Translations under genes and position numbers: made by a program | NCBI RefSeq assembly: GCF_002994745.2 | Contig: NC_037091.1 | Location: 4,333,501-4,397,500 of the forward strand | Length of the DNA stretch: 64,000 bases | Source of the DNA: Rosa chinensis | Lineage: Eukaryota; Streptophyta; Magnoliopsida; Rosales; Rosaceae | Reading direction: 5' to 3' | Notes under the pieces: generated by a model | The model's database searches: none | Told to the model about the DNA's origin: nothing | Seen by the model: only the letters and a program-made list of their open reading frames with translations | In this document: positions 21,862-34,918 of the stretch, in pieces | Layout: each line of letters opens with the position of its first letter | Position numbering within the stretch: position 1 is the first letter of the stretch

Positions 21862-24403
21862 ACATATACTAAAGGTCAATCCACTGTACTACTGTGCATA
21901 CTGTTCACAATCTGTTCATAAGGCAGCCAGCGAAATGACTGTCTTGCCCTTTTCTTTCCATCAATTACGGGCTGCCACTGTGAGTGCGGGGTTTGCTGTT
22001 GTTTTCGTGCTATGCGTTAGAAGGGATTGGCATTAGCTTTTCCCAATCTTCAATCTGTCGATATCTAATATCTGTTTCTTTTAGCCGACAACAGCCTTAC
22101 CCATCAAGATCAATCAGTATGTATATGTATTTCATTTTCATCCATACTGATTTCGTTCACTTAATTACCACATCATTCAGCCTAGTAGTAACTGCTAGAT
22201 TACTCGATTCCAGTTTGAGTTAACTATTATGATTCTGTTTATTAGGCTATTGAGCTTCATACATGTGCTTTGACTAATCGATTATTCAATTCAATTCAAT
22301 CCAAAACCAATCAACATGTTCTTATTTTTCCGTTTTCTTAGTTGATAATGAACTCAATTCAATTCCTTTTCTATTGAATTTTATACCGTATGATAATCTT
22401 TATTTCTCTTTTCGAACAGCTCCGAAACTCCGATTTTGGGAGAAATCTGAGAAACGAAGGTTGTACTTAAAACGATTGTGGTTCATTGTGCTGTCGTTTT
22501 TAATTGTTGGGTACTTGAATCATTGTGGTTCATTCTGCTGTCGTTTTTTAATTGGGTGACTTTATTGTTGTTATTTTTGAATTGATATTGGTTTTTACGT
22601 CTTAGACCATTTGTTTATCTTTGAGTTCGGGGTCTCGATGATTGATCGAAAAGATTTCAAAGTTCAAGCTATGTTTTAATGTTTAACACTTTAAAATTTT
22701 TGATTACATGATAGTCTATTTGATTTCATGGATTTCTTTTGTGATCTTTGGTTAGATTGGTTGCTATTTGATTTAAATATGTCTTCAAATGTTCTTATCT
22801 GTATCATCCGTAGATCAACTCTCTCATTGTTAATTATGCAGCATGTTATTGATCTAAGCATTGCTTTGGTTTTGCATTATCTAAATTGCCTAAACAGTTG
22901 GGTTAAGGGTTTGGTCATAAGAATTAGAAAATGGTTCTAGCAAAGACATAAGTTTGGATAATCGGTATAAATCATGTCCTGAAAAGTCTTAAATGATGAA
23001 ACAAAAGTCTAGCTGATTTGACTAAAACCAACAAAGATTTAAATTTGTCTTCAGATGTTCTCCTATTTTAAAGAATAAATACTATATCACCAGAATAATA
23101 AGATACTGCAATGCTCTTGATACATGACTCACTTCATACTTACTTCCAATCCTTGAAATCAAAAGACCAAAACACATTCTTTAACATTTACTCTGTCTAT
23201 TAATTTTTGTCTTTATTGTTGTTTAGTTGGATTTTGCAGTCAAATACATGTTTCATCTGTGAGTAAAACATTAGCTATTAGTAGATTAGCATCAGATGGC
23301 AACTAACTTTGTAATCTGTGTCTTATACCACAAAGTCCAAATATATTTCCTCCTCTTTTTTGTCAAAGCAATCTCAAAATTGTTCTATGCTCAATGCAAA
23401 ATATTAAAACTAACAGAACAGTATAAACATTCTACATATACTGCCTTTAGATATAGAGTACAGAACAGCATCTTGGCATCTATTTTTGACAATAGCATAT
23501 ATTTTTGATAAATAAGATGCTGCCATTCTTTTCTATTTCTGTTAATCAAAGGAACTTATATAAAAATTTTGTAGTTATGCTCAACAAGATGTTTGCTGAC
23601 TTGATCAACTTTGGTATTTCCGAGATAGCCATAGTTAGCCTTTTCAATTAACACAGTATATGACAATATCTTTCTTAATCAAGACATAAACAGAGAGGAT
23701 AATCAGAAGGGGTTTGTAGAGACATATATTAGGAATATTAATTAATATATTTGATGTTACTTTCACAAAATTTATTTAAGATTTTGTAAAATTTTCTGTA
23801 TCTTTTTCTGACATATAACACTCATCACACCACTGAATTTCAATGATATGTTCATTGTACTAGATTGATGAGTGAACTGAGCTACGTAGTGCAATGCTCA
23901 GTATCTCATGCTAGGAATAAAATCATAAAAAAGATGAAATGGTTGGTTGCTCTTGCTAGCTCATGATTATATCTGAGAACTTATGCTCACTTAGTTTATT
24001 AAGTAGCTTAGCGTGAAAATTACCTTGCTTTTATCTTCTTTCAGAAGCACAATCTGATCCAGTGCTTGACAGTCAATCTATAAGTGGTAGGGGGGGCTCA
24101 AATACCTGTGGGTCGAGATGTTCTGTCATTTCGGTAATCATAATTTGATTTTTTTTCCTGTATCTATTTCGTGTTGCTTTCCTTATTACAATATATGCCT
24201 CAACTTTTTAAATACACCCCTTTCGGGTTTGTCTTTGAGAATTTTTGTAGCAACCTGAAATGTAGGAGGGAAATCTCCCCATAGTGGCCGTAATCTGGAC
24301 GATTTCCTTTAGATTAATAATCCATCAGACATATATGTGTTGGGGTATGGTTTCTCTTTTCTTATTTTTCGTCTTCTGCTCTTATTTTCTTCAGGTTAAA
24401 TGG

Positions 24404-24516
24404 TTAATAATTCAGCTCTCGTAATTCCTTTCAAATTTGATTTTTTGTTAGCTCATTTCGATAAGATTAGACAACGTGGTTTTGGGACTGTTTACTATGC
24501 CGAGCTGACAAGCGAG
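24404..24516 (+). pseudogene. Captured kinase glycine-loop exon-like fragment
   Basis: The open segment encodes HFDKIRQRGFGTVYYAELTS and is followed by GT. RGFGTVYY resembles the glycine-rich ATP-binding loop of plant LRK10L-type receptor kinases (G-x-GGFGTVYY). It is too short and too altered to be functional. Position inside a Helitron-like element suggests transduplication; the parent gene is uncertain. Confidence 0.45.
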
Positions 24517-24623
24517 GTCTGTTTCCTTTATTATTTTTTATTTTACTTGCTGAGTTTTTTCTTATCGTTGCGAAAATGTAGCAGATGTAATATGATGCTT
24601 ATGCAATGTAATGTTTTGGCAGG

Positions 24624-24663
24624 ATGATACTCAAATTGTGACAGCTTCTGGTGATCAATCTGT
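24624..24663 (+). pseudogene. Captured WD40 exon-like fragment
   Basis: After an AG acceptor the sequence encodes DDTQIVTASGDQSV and then GT. This resembles the end of a WD40 blade (as in CDT2/DTL-like proteins, TASGDQ-x-IKVWD). Very short, so assignment is weak. Confidence 0.35.
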
Positions 24664-24794
24664 AAGTGGTTTAAATCCACTTCAATTTTCCAAAACCTGC
24701 GGCAAAGCGCGGGCATAATTTCTAGTACATATACTAAAGATGAGTTGGGGTTACTATTTTCAATTGTTCATCGGTGGTGAGAAATGACGCAGCT

Positions 24795-25130
24795 GTCCCT
24801 GGCTTTGGGTTTGAATCACAAAATTGCTGTATGTGTTTTTGGGGAGTCAGAAAATTGCTGTGGGGGGTTTTTGGGGAGAGCATGTATTAAAACTGAGTTC
24901 AGGTGTTGAGGTGAGGTTACTATTTCCGATTCTTCATCAGGGGTGAGAAATGACGTAGCTGCCCCTCGTTTTGGTTTTGAATCAGGAAATTGCTGTAGGT
25001 GTTTTTGGAGAATGAGAGAATTGCTGTGGGTGTTTTTGGGGAGAGCATATACCAAAGATGAGTTGAGATCACTGGGTTGGGTTTGAATCACAAAGTTGCT
25101 GTAGGTGTTTTTAGGGAGAGTATCGAATTT
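24795..25130 (+). repeat. Degenerate short repeats in Helitron 2 head
   Basis: Repeated blocks of the type AATTGCTGTGGGTGTTTTTGG and GAGAAATGACG-AGCTG occur several times, suggesting internal duplication of the element's 5' region. Confidence 0.65.
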
Positions 25131-25140
25131 CAGGTTTGCT

Positions 25141-25335
25141 GTTCTGTGCTATAGGGATAGAGATAGACATAGAATCATCGAGAGAGAGAGAGAGGGAGGG
25201 AGGGATTCAGGTTTGCTGTTCTGTGCGATAGGGATAGAGATAGACATAGAATCATGAGAGAGATGGAGGGAAGGAGAGGGAGGAGGAGGAGGAGGAGGGG
25301 GGGGGGGGGGGGGGGGAGGGAGAGAGCGATCCATT
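25141..25335 (+). repeat. Duplicated purine block and G-run microsatellite
   Basis: GATAGAGATAGACATAGAAT occurs twice (near 25156 and 25233), followed by (GGA)n and an uninterrupted G-run at about 25297-25316. A length error in assembly is possible here. Confidence 0.75.
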
Positions 25336-28300
25336 GTCGTTGCAGGCAGATAAAGAGGGTATTGAATTTTGATGTTTCATTTAGTGTTCTGTTTGATTAG
25401 TTTTTAGGGTTAGGGTTATGGAATTGGGTGTTTTGTTGGGTGATTGAATTTGATTGTCTAATTTGAGAATTTTGATTCCCAGTTTGTTGAAAATCGAATT
25501 CAGTAAGACAGTTTTGCTGTATTTATGCTTAATTGAAGAGTTGGCTAATATCAATGATTGAGATGAAATTTGTGAGTACAATGATGGAAATGAGATTTGT
25601 TAATATGATTGTGGAAATAGACCCAAAAATGGTAATTGAAATGGTAATCAAATGAAAAAGAATTTTGCCTGCAAAGATTTGAACAAATTTAGGAGTTTTG
25701 TTTTTGTTTTTTTGTTTTTTGTTGTTGTTGGTGTTGATTTTGGAGTTTTTGCTGGAGGTAAGTTTTCTTTGCTGTTTTCTTTGTTTAGTATTCTTAACAA
25801 GTTTGATTAGTTTCTTTTGGTGGTGAATTTTATTTTTCCCTCTCTTTTTTTGAAACTGAACGGTTGGAGTTTGATTTTTTTAGTAAGATTGTGGGTTTGG
25901 TTTCATAGTTATTGTGCTCTGAACCATCTTTAATAACAAAGTCATCAGATATAATAACAAAGCATAATGGGCGTCTCTTCCGAATAATTATAATGAAGCA
26001 AAGATTAAGCTGAGAGTTTTGGATATAATATGTTAGTGATTTGATTGTAATATTTTAGTGCTAGGATTTAAGTGTGCCACTGATATTGAAACCATGAAAT
26101 CATATAGAAATCCTACAAACTAGAGCCATGCCGCTGGTATTAGAATTTCCAAGCCAGGTTTTGTTACCTATTTTTCATTTGTGGTCTTCTTTGTTGGTTT
26201 GAAGAAGTAAACTTATTCCAACAGTCATGCATATCTTCCTTCATGAAAACACAAAGACAGTGTTATGAACAGTCTTCTTGATGAGAAACCTTCATGTTCC
26301 AATCGAGTTTTCATGCTTGGCCTTATTTATCATTGATGTCGATTTTTAATGTGTAATTATCTGTATTTGCAGCTTTGCTTTTGACCCTGCAACACTCAGA
26401 TGAAACTGCGTAATTGTGCAGCTGACTCTGTGAGTTAGTTTCTCCTAACTTTCATTCAGCAAAATGGGAAATTTTGGATTATATGTAGTTTCTGAAATGT
26501 GCATATAATTTGATGGCTGGATTATAGAATTGTGATTCGATTCCAATGCTTTTATCACATGATCAGTTTATATATATGTTAGATTTAATTAGGGCATGCT
26601 TTGGTTGTCACACTTTGTTAATGTGAGAAAGAGCATATGCTTATGCTTTTAATTTTCAAATCAGTCTCTCATATTCAACAGTTATTTCGAGTGTAAGCTC
26701 AAAATAGCAGTTCAGATATGCAGATGATAAAGGTAAGGTCGTATTTTGATGATAATGAAACTTAGTGATGTCAAAAGTTACTTTAATTGAAAGGATTGAC
26801 TTGGAATAAGGGTACTCTAGAGCCACAGCAATTAGGGTCCAACACTGTCGAAACTTTAGACCGAATATAGATTGGTGGAGTAAGAAATGTTTGATGCATG
26901 TGTGCAAAAAGTTGTACAATATATATATATATATATAGCTTTACTGCGATATATAGCTTTACTGCGAATTGATCGAACTATATCATATTAGCAATCTAGG
27001 GAACTAGGACAGTCCATTTCTCATTAAAAGTATGCTGCCATTTTTTTTTCTTTTTGATTTACAAAGCTTCTACGTCATTGTATATTTGGAAATTTGCACA
27101 TTGAAGTATGTCACTATCACTAATTACGCAATGCAACTGGTTTGGGATATATGAGAACGCATAGCTCATCAGATGAGGACAAATGCATAGCTCTTGGGTG
27201 TTTTATTTTTGGTGTGTCAACTATATGTGATACAATACAGATAAAGCATCATAAAGCAAGCTCTGCCCATTAGGATTTATTTCGTTCTTTTCTAAAAAGC
27301 CTAAAGTCTTTTTCATGTTGATCATTGGGGTTTTGACTCTGTAGTTCTAATTGATGAGTTTTGCTACATATGAAGAGTGATGAGTTTAGTTGTTCTCTGT
27401 GTTTGTCTAATTGAAAAGACAAGTAACAAATATACAGTAGCCAATACAAATATACAATCCAGCAATGAAAACTTAGATGCCAACTGATTTAGTGTTACTG
27501 TTACCTTTAGAGTCTTACAAGAGGAACAAAATTCCAGAATAGGCATAAAAACTATAGAATGGCAACTAATTTAGTGTTAGTGTTATCTATAGACTCTCAG
27601 ATAAGGTTGCATACTATTGGATTCTTTTATGCAAAAATTCTTTGCAATTAGTATGTTTTTGGAAAGATGAATGAATCAATCAAAGAGAACAATCAAGTAG
27701 TCTTGAGTAGTTAAATTTTAGATTGTTTAAGGCAATTAGTTTTGAGTAGACCCTCATTACTAGATTCTGTTGAGAGAGAGCATGGGTTGAAATTTAAAGG
27801 GATTCAAGCTAGGCTTTTCAATTTCATTGTGATGGTTGTACAGTTTCACCGTGCAGTTATCATGTGGCTGGGTTCGTTAGAGTATATTTTAAAAGACTGG
27901 TATGGGAAATTGTCAATACCAAACAAAGTTCTACATGTGGGTAGGGCAGTTTGTATCATTGAGCTAGTGTTGATAAATCACCTTAAGATATATGTTTTAT
28001 TCCACAGCTCCTCCCTTGTAAACAACCAAACAATGATGACCAAGGAAAGGGATTTCTAGAGTGTATGGGAAAATTTGAACAGCGATTGGAATGTATTACT
28101 GTGTGCACATGGTGAACCCAAAATTATTTTAGAGTTTGTGATTGAAATTGCTTCTGTGATAAGATCTATGCTCGGCAAGAAACTTTGCATTCTAAGGTAT
28201 ATCTGTTGTGGCTACCAGGAATAAAGTGAAACAGCCTCAAAGTGAAACATAACCAAAGTATGTCCTCTAATTTCATCCGTCATATCATTACAATCTCATA

Positions 28301-28880
28301 GAAAAATTATAGTTTCATGTAATCTCCTTTGAACTAACTCCTGAAATTCTAAATGGAGATCCCTTTTCTACATAATATAAACAAGCGGAAGTATATTATC
28401 TAAAACAATAGAACCTAACAACAATTTAAAAAAAAAAAAAAAAATTAAGTATTTTGCCTAGAAACTCTACACTTACGTTTTAAAAAATTTATATGTTGCC
28501 CTTAGCATTTTAAGTTCAAGTATTGAAATATTCTCTTATGTATCTTGGAATTTACACTTGGAAACTCCATTGATTTGTATTAAAATATCTACTAACCCTC
28601 TGCTATTATCATTTGCAGTAACACCGGGTCACCCCCACATTAGCTGTAGAAGAATCATCTCGAAGGACCTGACGTAGCTATTTTTGTTGACACTTAACCA
28701 ATTTTATATAGCGAAACAGCTTTGCTTAGGAAATCAATTTTGTAACCAAATTAAAATACCAAATTCTACTTGGTATTTCCGCTTTTGTAATATAACTATA
28801 CAATATTCCGTAAACTATGAATCTGTAAATTTGACAAGAAAAAAAAAACCCGTAGCTTTGCGCGGGCTTACATTTCCTAG

Positions 28881-29504
28881 TTAAAAATTAGCTGGAAGGA
28901 TTGAATACCTTAAACTTAAATAGCAATAAATTAATATCCAGTATCTCAATTCTACATGTATAATTCTTGATTCATGTCTGCTTCAATCAAGTCCCAACCG
29001 GTTTTTCACTGTAATGCTTGTGGCAGTTGTCTGCATAGGAATTTAATACCATGGATATTGTGTGCAGTAAGACAACTTGAGATATTAACCAAGCAACTGA
29101 TACTGATAATTAAACAAAACAATTGGCAATGAGAATATACGACATAATTGAGAACTCATGGGCCTATGCTAGTAGTAATTTGGGTTAGTTTAAGTCTTTG
29201 GTTTACGGGATTTGAAGAAAAATTGGCCTTCTCTTTTTCTTTTCAGATTGTGTAAAACATACCTGAAAATCAAAGAGAAACTCATGGGCCTAAAGTGAAA
29301 CTCCTTGGCAAGTGCGCCTCACATTCACGTACAGTCAAAGAGAAAATGCAAAGAAAGAAGAGCGAGGCTCATCGCATTCACACTGCAGCAGGCACCAATA
29401 AACTATCTACTTGAGAGTTGAGATCTCAGATCTACAAAACCGAAGCACTCTAGGCGGATCTATAGAAAGGCGACATTCAACAGATCGGGCAGAGCAACCG
29501 AACT
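28881..29504 (+). promoter_or_regulatory. TNL2 upstream region
   Basis: Paralogous to 53096-53470 upstream of TNL3. No clear TATA box can be fixed by eye. It ends in a purine-rich leader directly before the TNL2 ATG (GAACTATGGCTTC). Confidence 0.4.
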
Positions 29505-31880
29505 ATGGCTTCTCTGATCAACGAAGCAGCAGCCAGTTCTTCATCTTCTGCTCTCCCACTTTCTTCTACTGATCACCAAAATCATTACACATACGAGGTC
29601 TTCCTGAGTTTCCGAGGCGAGGATACGCGCTATGATTTTACAGATCATTTGTACAACGCTTTGTGTCTGAGGGGAATTAAGACCTTCAGAGATGATAAGC
29701 TTAGCAGAGGAGAAGACATATCACAAGAGCTCCTCAAAGCAATTGACGAGTCCAGAGTTTCAATCGTCGTCTTCTCTCAAAATTATGCTTCCTCAAGGTG
29801 GTGCTTAGATGAACTGGTCAAGATACTTGAATGCAGAGAATCCAAAGGCCAGAAGTTTAGAGCTGTTTTCTACAAGGTGGCTCCTTCAGATGTACGACAC
29901 CAAATAGGTGCTTTCGGTGACGCATTTGCAACACTTGATCAATTTTACAAGGATAGCATGGATAAATGGAAGGCAGCTCTCAAGGAAGCAGCAGATTTGT
30001 CTGGATGGACTTTTGAGTAGGGCCGGTATGTTTTTAACCCAACCCCACTAGCTAGTTGATTAGTTAGCCTATTTTTTATTTATATTGAAAAATCCATATA
30101 TTAATCTTCTACTTTATTCGATTTCCTATATGTGCTTGTAATTTCATAGGTACGAGACTGAATTTATCAAAGAAATTGTTGAGGATTTGTTCGCCCAAGT
30201 AATAAATCCTTCATGTGAGCTGCACGTTGCTGATCATCCAATTGGCTTAGAGTCTTGTAGACAAGAGGTCAACAAACTTTTAGATGCCGAGGAGAATAAC
30301 ATGGTTGGCATATGGGGGCCTGGTGGAATAGGAAAGACCACAATTGCAAAAGCTGTGTTTAATTCAATTCGCCATAAGTTTGAAACTAGTTGTTTCTTGG
30401 CAGATGTTGGATCTAATTCAAATGGCCGAGCACAACTGCAAGAGAGACTTTTGCATGATGTTTTAAGGGACTCAAATTTGAAGGTGAGCAGTGTTGATCA
30501 GGGAGTCAGTTTTATAAAGGAAAGAATGCAAGATAAAAAAGTTCTCTTAATCCTTGATAACGTGAGTCATTCTAGCCAATTAAATAACTTAGTTCCATCC
30601 CCTGATTGTTTTGGCCCGGGCAGTAGAATTCTCATAACAACAAGAGATAAACGTTGGCTAATTGCTCATGAAGTTAATGAAGTATATGAGGTCAAGATGT
30701 TAGATGATCATCATGCTCTGGAGTTGTTTAGCTTGCATGCATTCAAAAGAAATGAACCTCCAAGCGATTATCTGGAACTTGCTCAACATGTTATACGCTA
30801 TGCCCAAGGCCTTCCATTAGCTTTGATAGTCTTAGGCTCTCATCTATTTCGTAGAAGCACAGAGGAGTGGGAAGCTACAATAGGTAGTTGTAAAGGAGGT
30901 CCTCAGGCAGATATACAGGAAGTTCTCAAACTAAGTTATGATGCTCTAGGACGAGATTTAAAAGAACTATTTCTTGATATTGCTTGCTTCTTTAAAGGTG
31001 AGTATGCAGCCCGTGTGAAACCAATACTAGAAGCTTGCTACGACCACAAAACAATGGTGATTGGTATTGCACAACTGCAAGAAAAAGCCTTGATAAGAAT
31101 TGACAAAGATGATCGGATTTGGTTGCATGACTTGATAGAAGAAATGGGTAAAGATATAGTATATCAGGAGTCACCTGATGAACCAGGGGAACGCAGCAGA
31201 CTATGGAGTGGAAAAGATGTCGACCATGTTCTAACAAATAATACAGTAAGTATATTAATGATGTTTTGTGTTTTTCAGTTCGGAAAACAGTTTATATTGA
31301 ATATAATTTCTTATTGAGACCTTGAAGAAAACTGTATTAAAACAGTACTTGTGCTTCCAATAGAAATTGCTATGTTTTTTTGTTTTTTAGTCTGAATAGA
31401 AATTGCAATCATAAATGTTGCTAGTAGTATAAGCTTGCTTTCTTTTACTGTAGGGTACAAATAAAGTTATAGGCATTCAGGTCCCGTGGCTATTATCTAC
31501 AATATCTATGAATGCTAAAAGCTTTTCAGAGATGAGGAATCTTAGATATATTTCCATGGGAGGACCATCCTTTTCTGGAGATATTGATTATCTCTCCAAC
31601 CAGTTGAGGTGGCTCGATTGGCACAATTGTCCGTTGCAATGTTTTCCATCCGATTTTCAAGCAAACAAACTTGTGGAGCTCAACATTATTAGCTGCAAAA
31701 TCAGACAACTATGGGAGGGACGTAAGGTACTATAATTTAATAATTTATTTTATTTCAAGACTTCTTTAATTAAAAATAAGTGATAGATAACTGTGTTGTA
31801 AATTACTGCATCCACTTGGTTGATCTTTTCCTTTTTCTTTTGCCTTACAGAATTTTTCAAGGCTAACATGTATGAATTTA

Positions 31881-32595
31881 ATTGATTGTACATCCCTAAA
31901 GAAACTCCCAGACTTGAGTGGAATCCCTAACTTGAAAGAGTTGAATTTAGGTGGCTGTAAATCCCTAAAGGAACTCCCAGACTTGAGTGGAATCCCTAAC
32001 TTGAAAGAGTTGGATTTACGTGGCTGTACATCCCTAAAGGAGCTCCCAGACTTGAGTGGAATCCCTAACTTGAAAGTGTTGCATTTAAGTGGTTGTACAT
32101 CCCTAAAGCAACTCCCAGACTTGAGTGGAATTCCTAACTTGACAGGGTTGCATTTAAGGGGGTGTACATCCCTAAAGAAACTCACAGACTTGAGTGGAAT
32201 CCCTAACTTGAAAGAGTTGGATTTAAGTGGCTGTACATCCCTAAAGGAACTCCCAGACTTGAGTGGAATCCCTAACTTGAATGGGTGGTTGAATTTAAGA
32301 GGCTGTGTATCCCTAAAGGAACTCCCAGACTTGAGTGGAATCCCTAACTTGAAAGAGTTGAATTTAAGTGGCTGTAAATCCCTAAAGGAACTCCCAGACT
32401 TGAGTGGAATCCTTAACTTGAAAGAGTTGAATTTAAGTGGTTGTAAATCCCTAAAGAAACTCCCAGACTTGAATGGAATCCCTAACTTGGACGGGTTGAA
32501 GTTAAGTGGCTGGGTATCCCTAAAGGAACTCCCAGACTTCTGTGGAATCCCTAACTTGAAAGAGTTGAAACTATTTGGATGTACCCGTTTAGTTG
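31881..32595 (+). repeat. TNL2: ten tandem 69-bp (23-residue) LRR modules
   Basis: Modules of the form LKELDLSGCTSLKELPDLSG repeat from anchor 31905 to anchor 32529, a spacing of 9 x 69 + 3 bases; one module carries an extra codon. DNA identity between modules is very high, which points to recent expansion. Confidence 0.92.
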
Positions 32596-32876
32596 AGGTT
32601 CCTGATTCAATTCGATTCCTTCATAACCTTGTTACCTTGAATGTTGGCCGTTGCTCTAACCTTATTAAGTTTCCAAGAAAAATTAACTTGAAATCTGTAG
32701 AAACAATTTCTATTAGCTATTGCAAGCTTGAAGAATTTTCAGAAGTTGGGGAAAAGATGGTTTCTTTGAGAAATTTGAATCTAAGTGGCACTTGCATTAA
32801 AGAATTGCATCCGTCCATTACAAGGCTTATTAGGCTGGAAGAGTTGGATCTTACTGATTGCAAAAATCTCACAACT

Positions 32877-33180
32877 CTACCGTGCAGCATTTATGGGTTG
32901 CACAATCTAAAGAGTCTTGAAGCGAGTGGATGCTCAAAACTGGCTACATTTCCAAGAATTCCAGGAAAGATGTATTGCTTGAGACGACTCTCTCTTAAAG
33001 GCAGTGACATAAGAGAATTGGATAAGTCGATTGAAAATCTCATTGGGCTTAAACATTTGGATCTTACTGAATGCAAAAATCTCACAACTCTACCGTGCAG
33101 CATTTATGGGTTGCAACATTTAAAGTTTCTTGATCTTAGTGAATGCTCAAAACTTGTCAGATTTCCAACAAATACCAAAA
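32877..33180 (+). repeat. TNL2: two 213-bp LRR modules
   Basis: The CTACCGTGCAGCATTTATGG anchor occurs at 32877 and 33090. TNL1 has five such units. Confidence 0.8.
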
Positions 33181-33538
33181 TTTGAATGTCGATGGTTGCT
33201 CACTATCACTTCCCAAGCTACAGAGGTTAACAATCAGAGGATGCAGTTTATTATCAGATTGTGATTTCCTGATGACTCTTGATTGCTGGGAAACATTAGA
33301 GTGGCTTAATCTGTCAAGAAACAATTTTGTTAGTCTTCCTGCTTGCTTCACCAAATTTGTCAACTTGCGGGAGCTTGACTTGGAGGGTTGTAAGAGAGTC
33401 CGAGGAATTCCGGAGCTTCCACCAAACGTTAAACCACATACCTCGGGAGAGAGGACAAATTGTTGCCGTGACTACTTTCTTTGTATGCTCCTGATTTGTT
33501 GCGTTTTTCCCTGTATGGAAATAACACCAATGAGTTAA

Positions 33539-34800
33539 AGAAATGACAACACCTTGCCGCCGGGGGGGGGGGGGAAGCATCGATGGTCCCCATGTTCCCT
33601 GACCTGCAAAGCGCCCATCACTCAACAGCTTCAACACCAAGCAGAGGAACCAACTGACTTGTTAAGGCTTCCTCTGAACTCTTCAGAACCAACAAAACCT
33701 CGTGGCCCAGTTAAAGTGATCAAGACCAGCGGCTGTCTCTGAACTCTGAACCATCCACTTCAGAGTTCAGACAATAGCATCATTTATTTGAGACACAGAG
33801 GTTTGAAATCCCACCTGTTATTTATTATATATATACTTGAAGCTTCAGAGTGTGCCACAACTAATATCATTTCAACATTTTTCAGGTTTGGGTATGAGGC
33901 TGTCTTCATCTGCTATTTACTCATCAATCTGTAAGTTCATATATTCATCTTTTTCAGGTTTGTTACTGCATTAGAATTTCAAACTTTGTAACCATGTACA
34001 TCATCTACAATTGAACTCTTCCCTGTTTTGAGGTGCATTAAGGCCTACCAATTGAACAAATGGCCCAGTCAAGTCACTGACTATAAGCGCTACATAGTAC
34101 ATTTAAAGTGATGTATGCATTGACAGTCAGAAATATGTATAGTCCATGCACTCTTTTTATGCAGTAACTAGTGGTTACATCAGACAAGCATTGACATTGA
34201 TTTTATTACTCCGAAACTGCTAATATAAGGAAAAAGAGAAGAAAATTAAATTCATCCTTAAACTTTGTGATTAAATCATTCAGAAGGGAACAAAATGGCT
34301 CTCCATCTTTCTTTTTATTCTTTCTTTCTGGAATATGCGCTCCAAACCCTTGATATGAATTACTCCCTGTATCAGACTTTGTGAATCTTTAAGAATGCAG
34401 TAATGCTAGCACATGATATGAGAAAATGCAGAAGCATATGATCATGGAGATTCTTTCAAGCCCACTAATGGCTGTCAGTAACTAAAACTTACCTGTGTAC
34501 TGTCTACAAACTCCTCCAATTTTCTATAATATAATAGTTAGCATAATATAATGGCTAGTAGTAGCATGATGCTTTGGATCTGGTAGGAGCCTGAGATTGG
34601 CTACGTGAAATGATGGTATCAAAATTGTTTATTGTCGTCCTTAGTTGATTCCATTGTTGTAGGAGAATATTGGTGGTAATCAGCAATATTAGTAACATTT
34701 GTAACATTTGTATTCTGGTTCATTTTCTTTACTTTCATTTTGTTACTATGTTGCTATGTGATTGATATCATGCAATTTGTTTGTCTTTTTCCATTTGCAG
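33539..34800 (+). other. TNL2 3' flank, shared among TNL units
   Basis: Collinear with 20000-21060 and 57720-58720 apart from indels. It includes a G-run near 33563. No gene seen. Confidence 0.55.
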
Positions 34801-34918
34801 CGCGGACTATAGATTTTGCACATGGAAAGGTTAGAAACTCTGGCCAAGGTTGCTACATATATGGTGATTGCTGATCTAGCTGAATTTGAGATGACCGCAA
34901 ATGAGCTAGAAGCAAAGG
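34801..34918 (+). pseudogene. Unrecognised exon-like fragment with paralog at 58731
   Basis: Flanked by TTTGCAG and GGTATA. In the paralog (58731-58842) one frame reads GTIDFALGEVTNSGQVGYMV and then IADLAQFEMTANKLEAK. Here two extra bases and a small insertion break that frame. I do not recognise the parent gene. Confidence 0.4.

Larger units (their letters stand above)
21862..24725 (+). mobile_element. Helitron-like element 1
   Basis: The 3' end has the plant Helitron signature: a GC hairpin (CCTGCG at 24696-24701 pairing with CGCGGG at 24708-24713) eight bases before a terminal CTAG, followed by T. The 5' limit is placed at ATATACTAAAGG near 21862 because the next element begins with the same ATATACTAAAG word. 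No RepHel helicase is encoded, so it is non-autonomous. Exon-like pieces near its 3' end look captured from host genes. Confidence 0.6.
24726..28880 (+). mobile_element. Helitron-like element 2
   Basis: It begins directly after element 1 with ACATATACTAAAGATGAG and ends with hairpin CCCG...CGGG (28849-28866) ten bases before CTAG (28877-28880), then T. The downstream flank (AAAATTAGCTGGAAGGATTG) is continuous with the TNL3 upstream region at 53096, supporting the right boundary. The 4.2 kb interior has no helicase. It contains G/A microsatellites and short open frames without recognisable homology, for example 27742-28059. Confidence 0.6.
29505..33538 (+). pseudogene. TNL2: TIR-NBS-LRR receptor pseudogene
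   Basis: Exons: 29505-30025 (TIR), 30150-31245 (NB-ARC), 31454-31726, and 31851 to about 33538 (LRR). The TIR is complete, from YEVFLSFRGEDTR through SSRWCLDEL to SGWTF, but a TAG at 30018-30020 replaces the glutamate codon two codons before the splice donor, so the open product is a 171-residue TIR-only protein. NB-ARC is open but has LILDNVS in place of LILDDVS at Walker B and LHDLIEEMG in place of MHD. In the LRR exon one T is missing relative to paralogs near 33182, giving TGA at 33183-33185; the LRR frame (LSLPKLQRLTIRGCSLL) continues shifted to 33538, and the usual Ser/Pro tail is replaced by unrelated sequence. Three kinds of damage indicate relaxed selection on the full-length receptor. 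Confidence 0.92.

Noticed and set aside
25149..25334. Proline-rich small protein
   Set aside because: Produced by a GGA/G-run microsatellite read on the minus strand.
27742..28059. 105-codon open frame inside Helitron-like element 2
   Set aside because: It starts without an ATG and resembles no known protein; probably chance openness.
31766..32185. Minus-strand open frame with repeated FKLGIPLKSGS units
   Set aside because: Exact antisense shadow of the TNL2 23-residue LRR modules; a similar shadow occurs at 56170-56763 under TNL3.
31872..32595. Regular repeats as a CRISPR-like array
   Set aside because: The repeats are protein-coding LRR modules in a plant gene without unique spacers.
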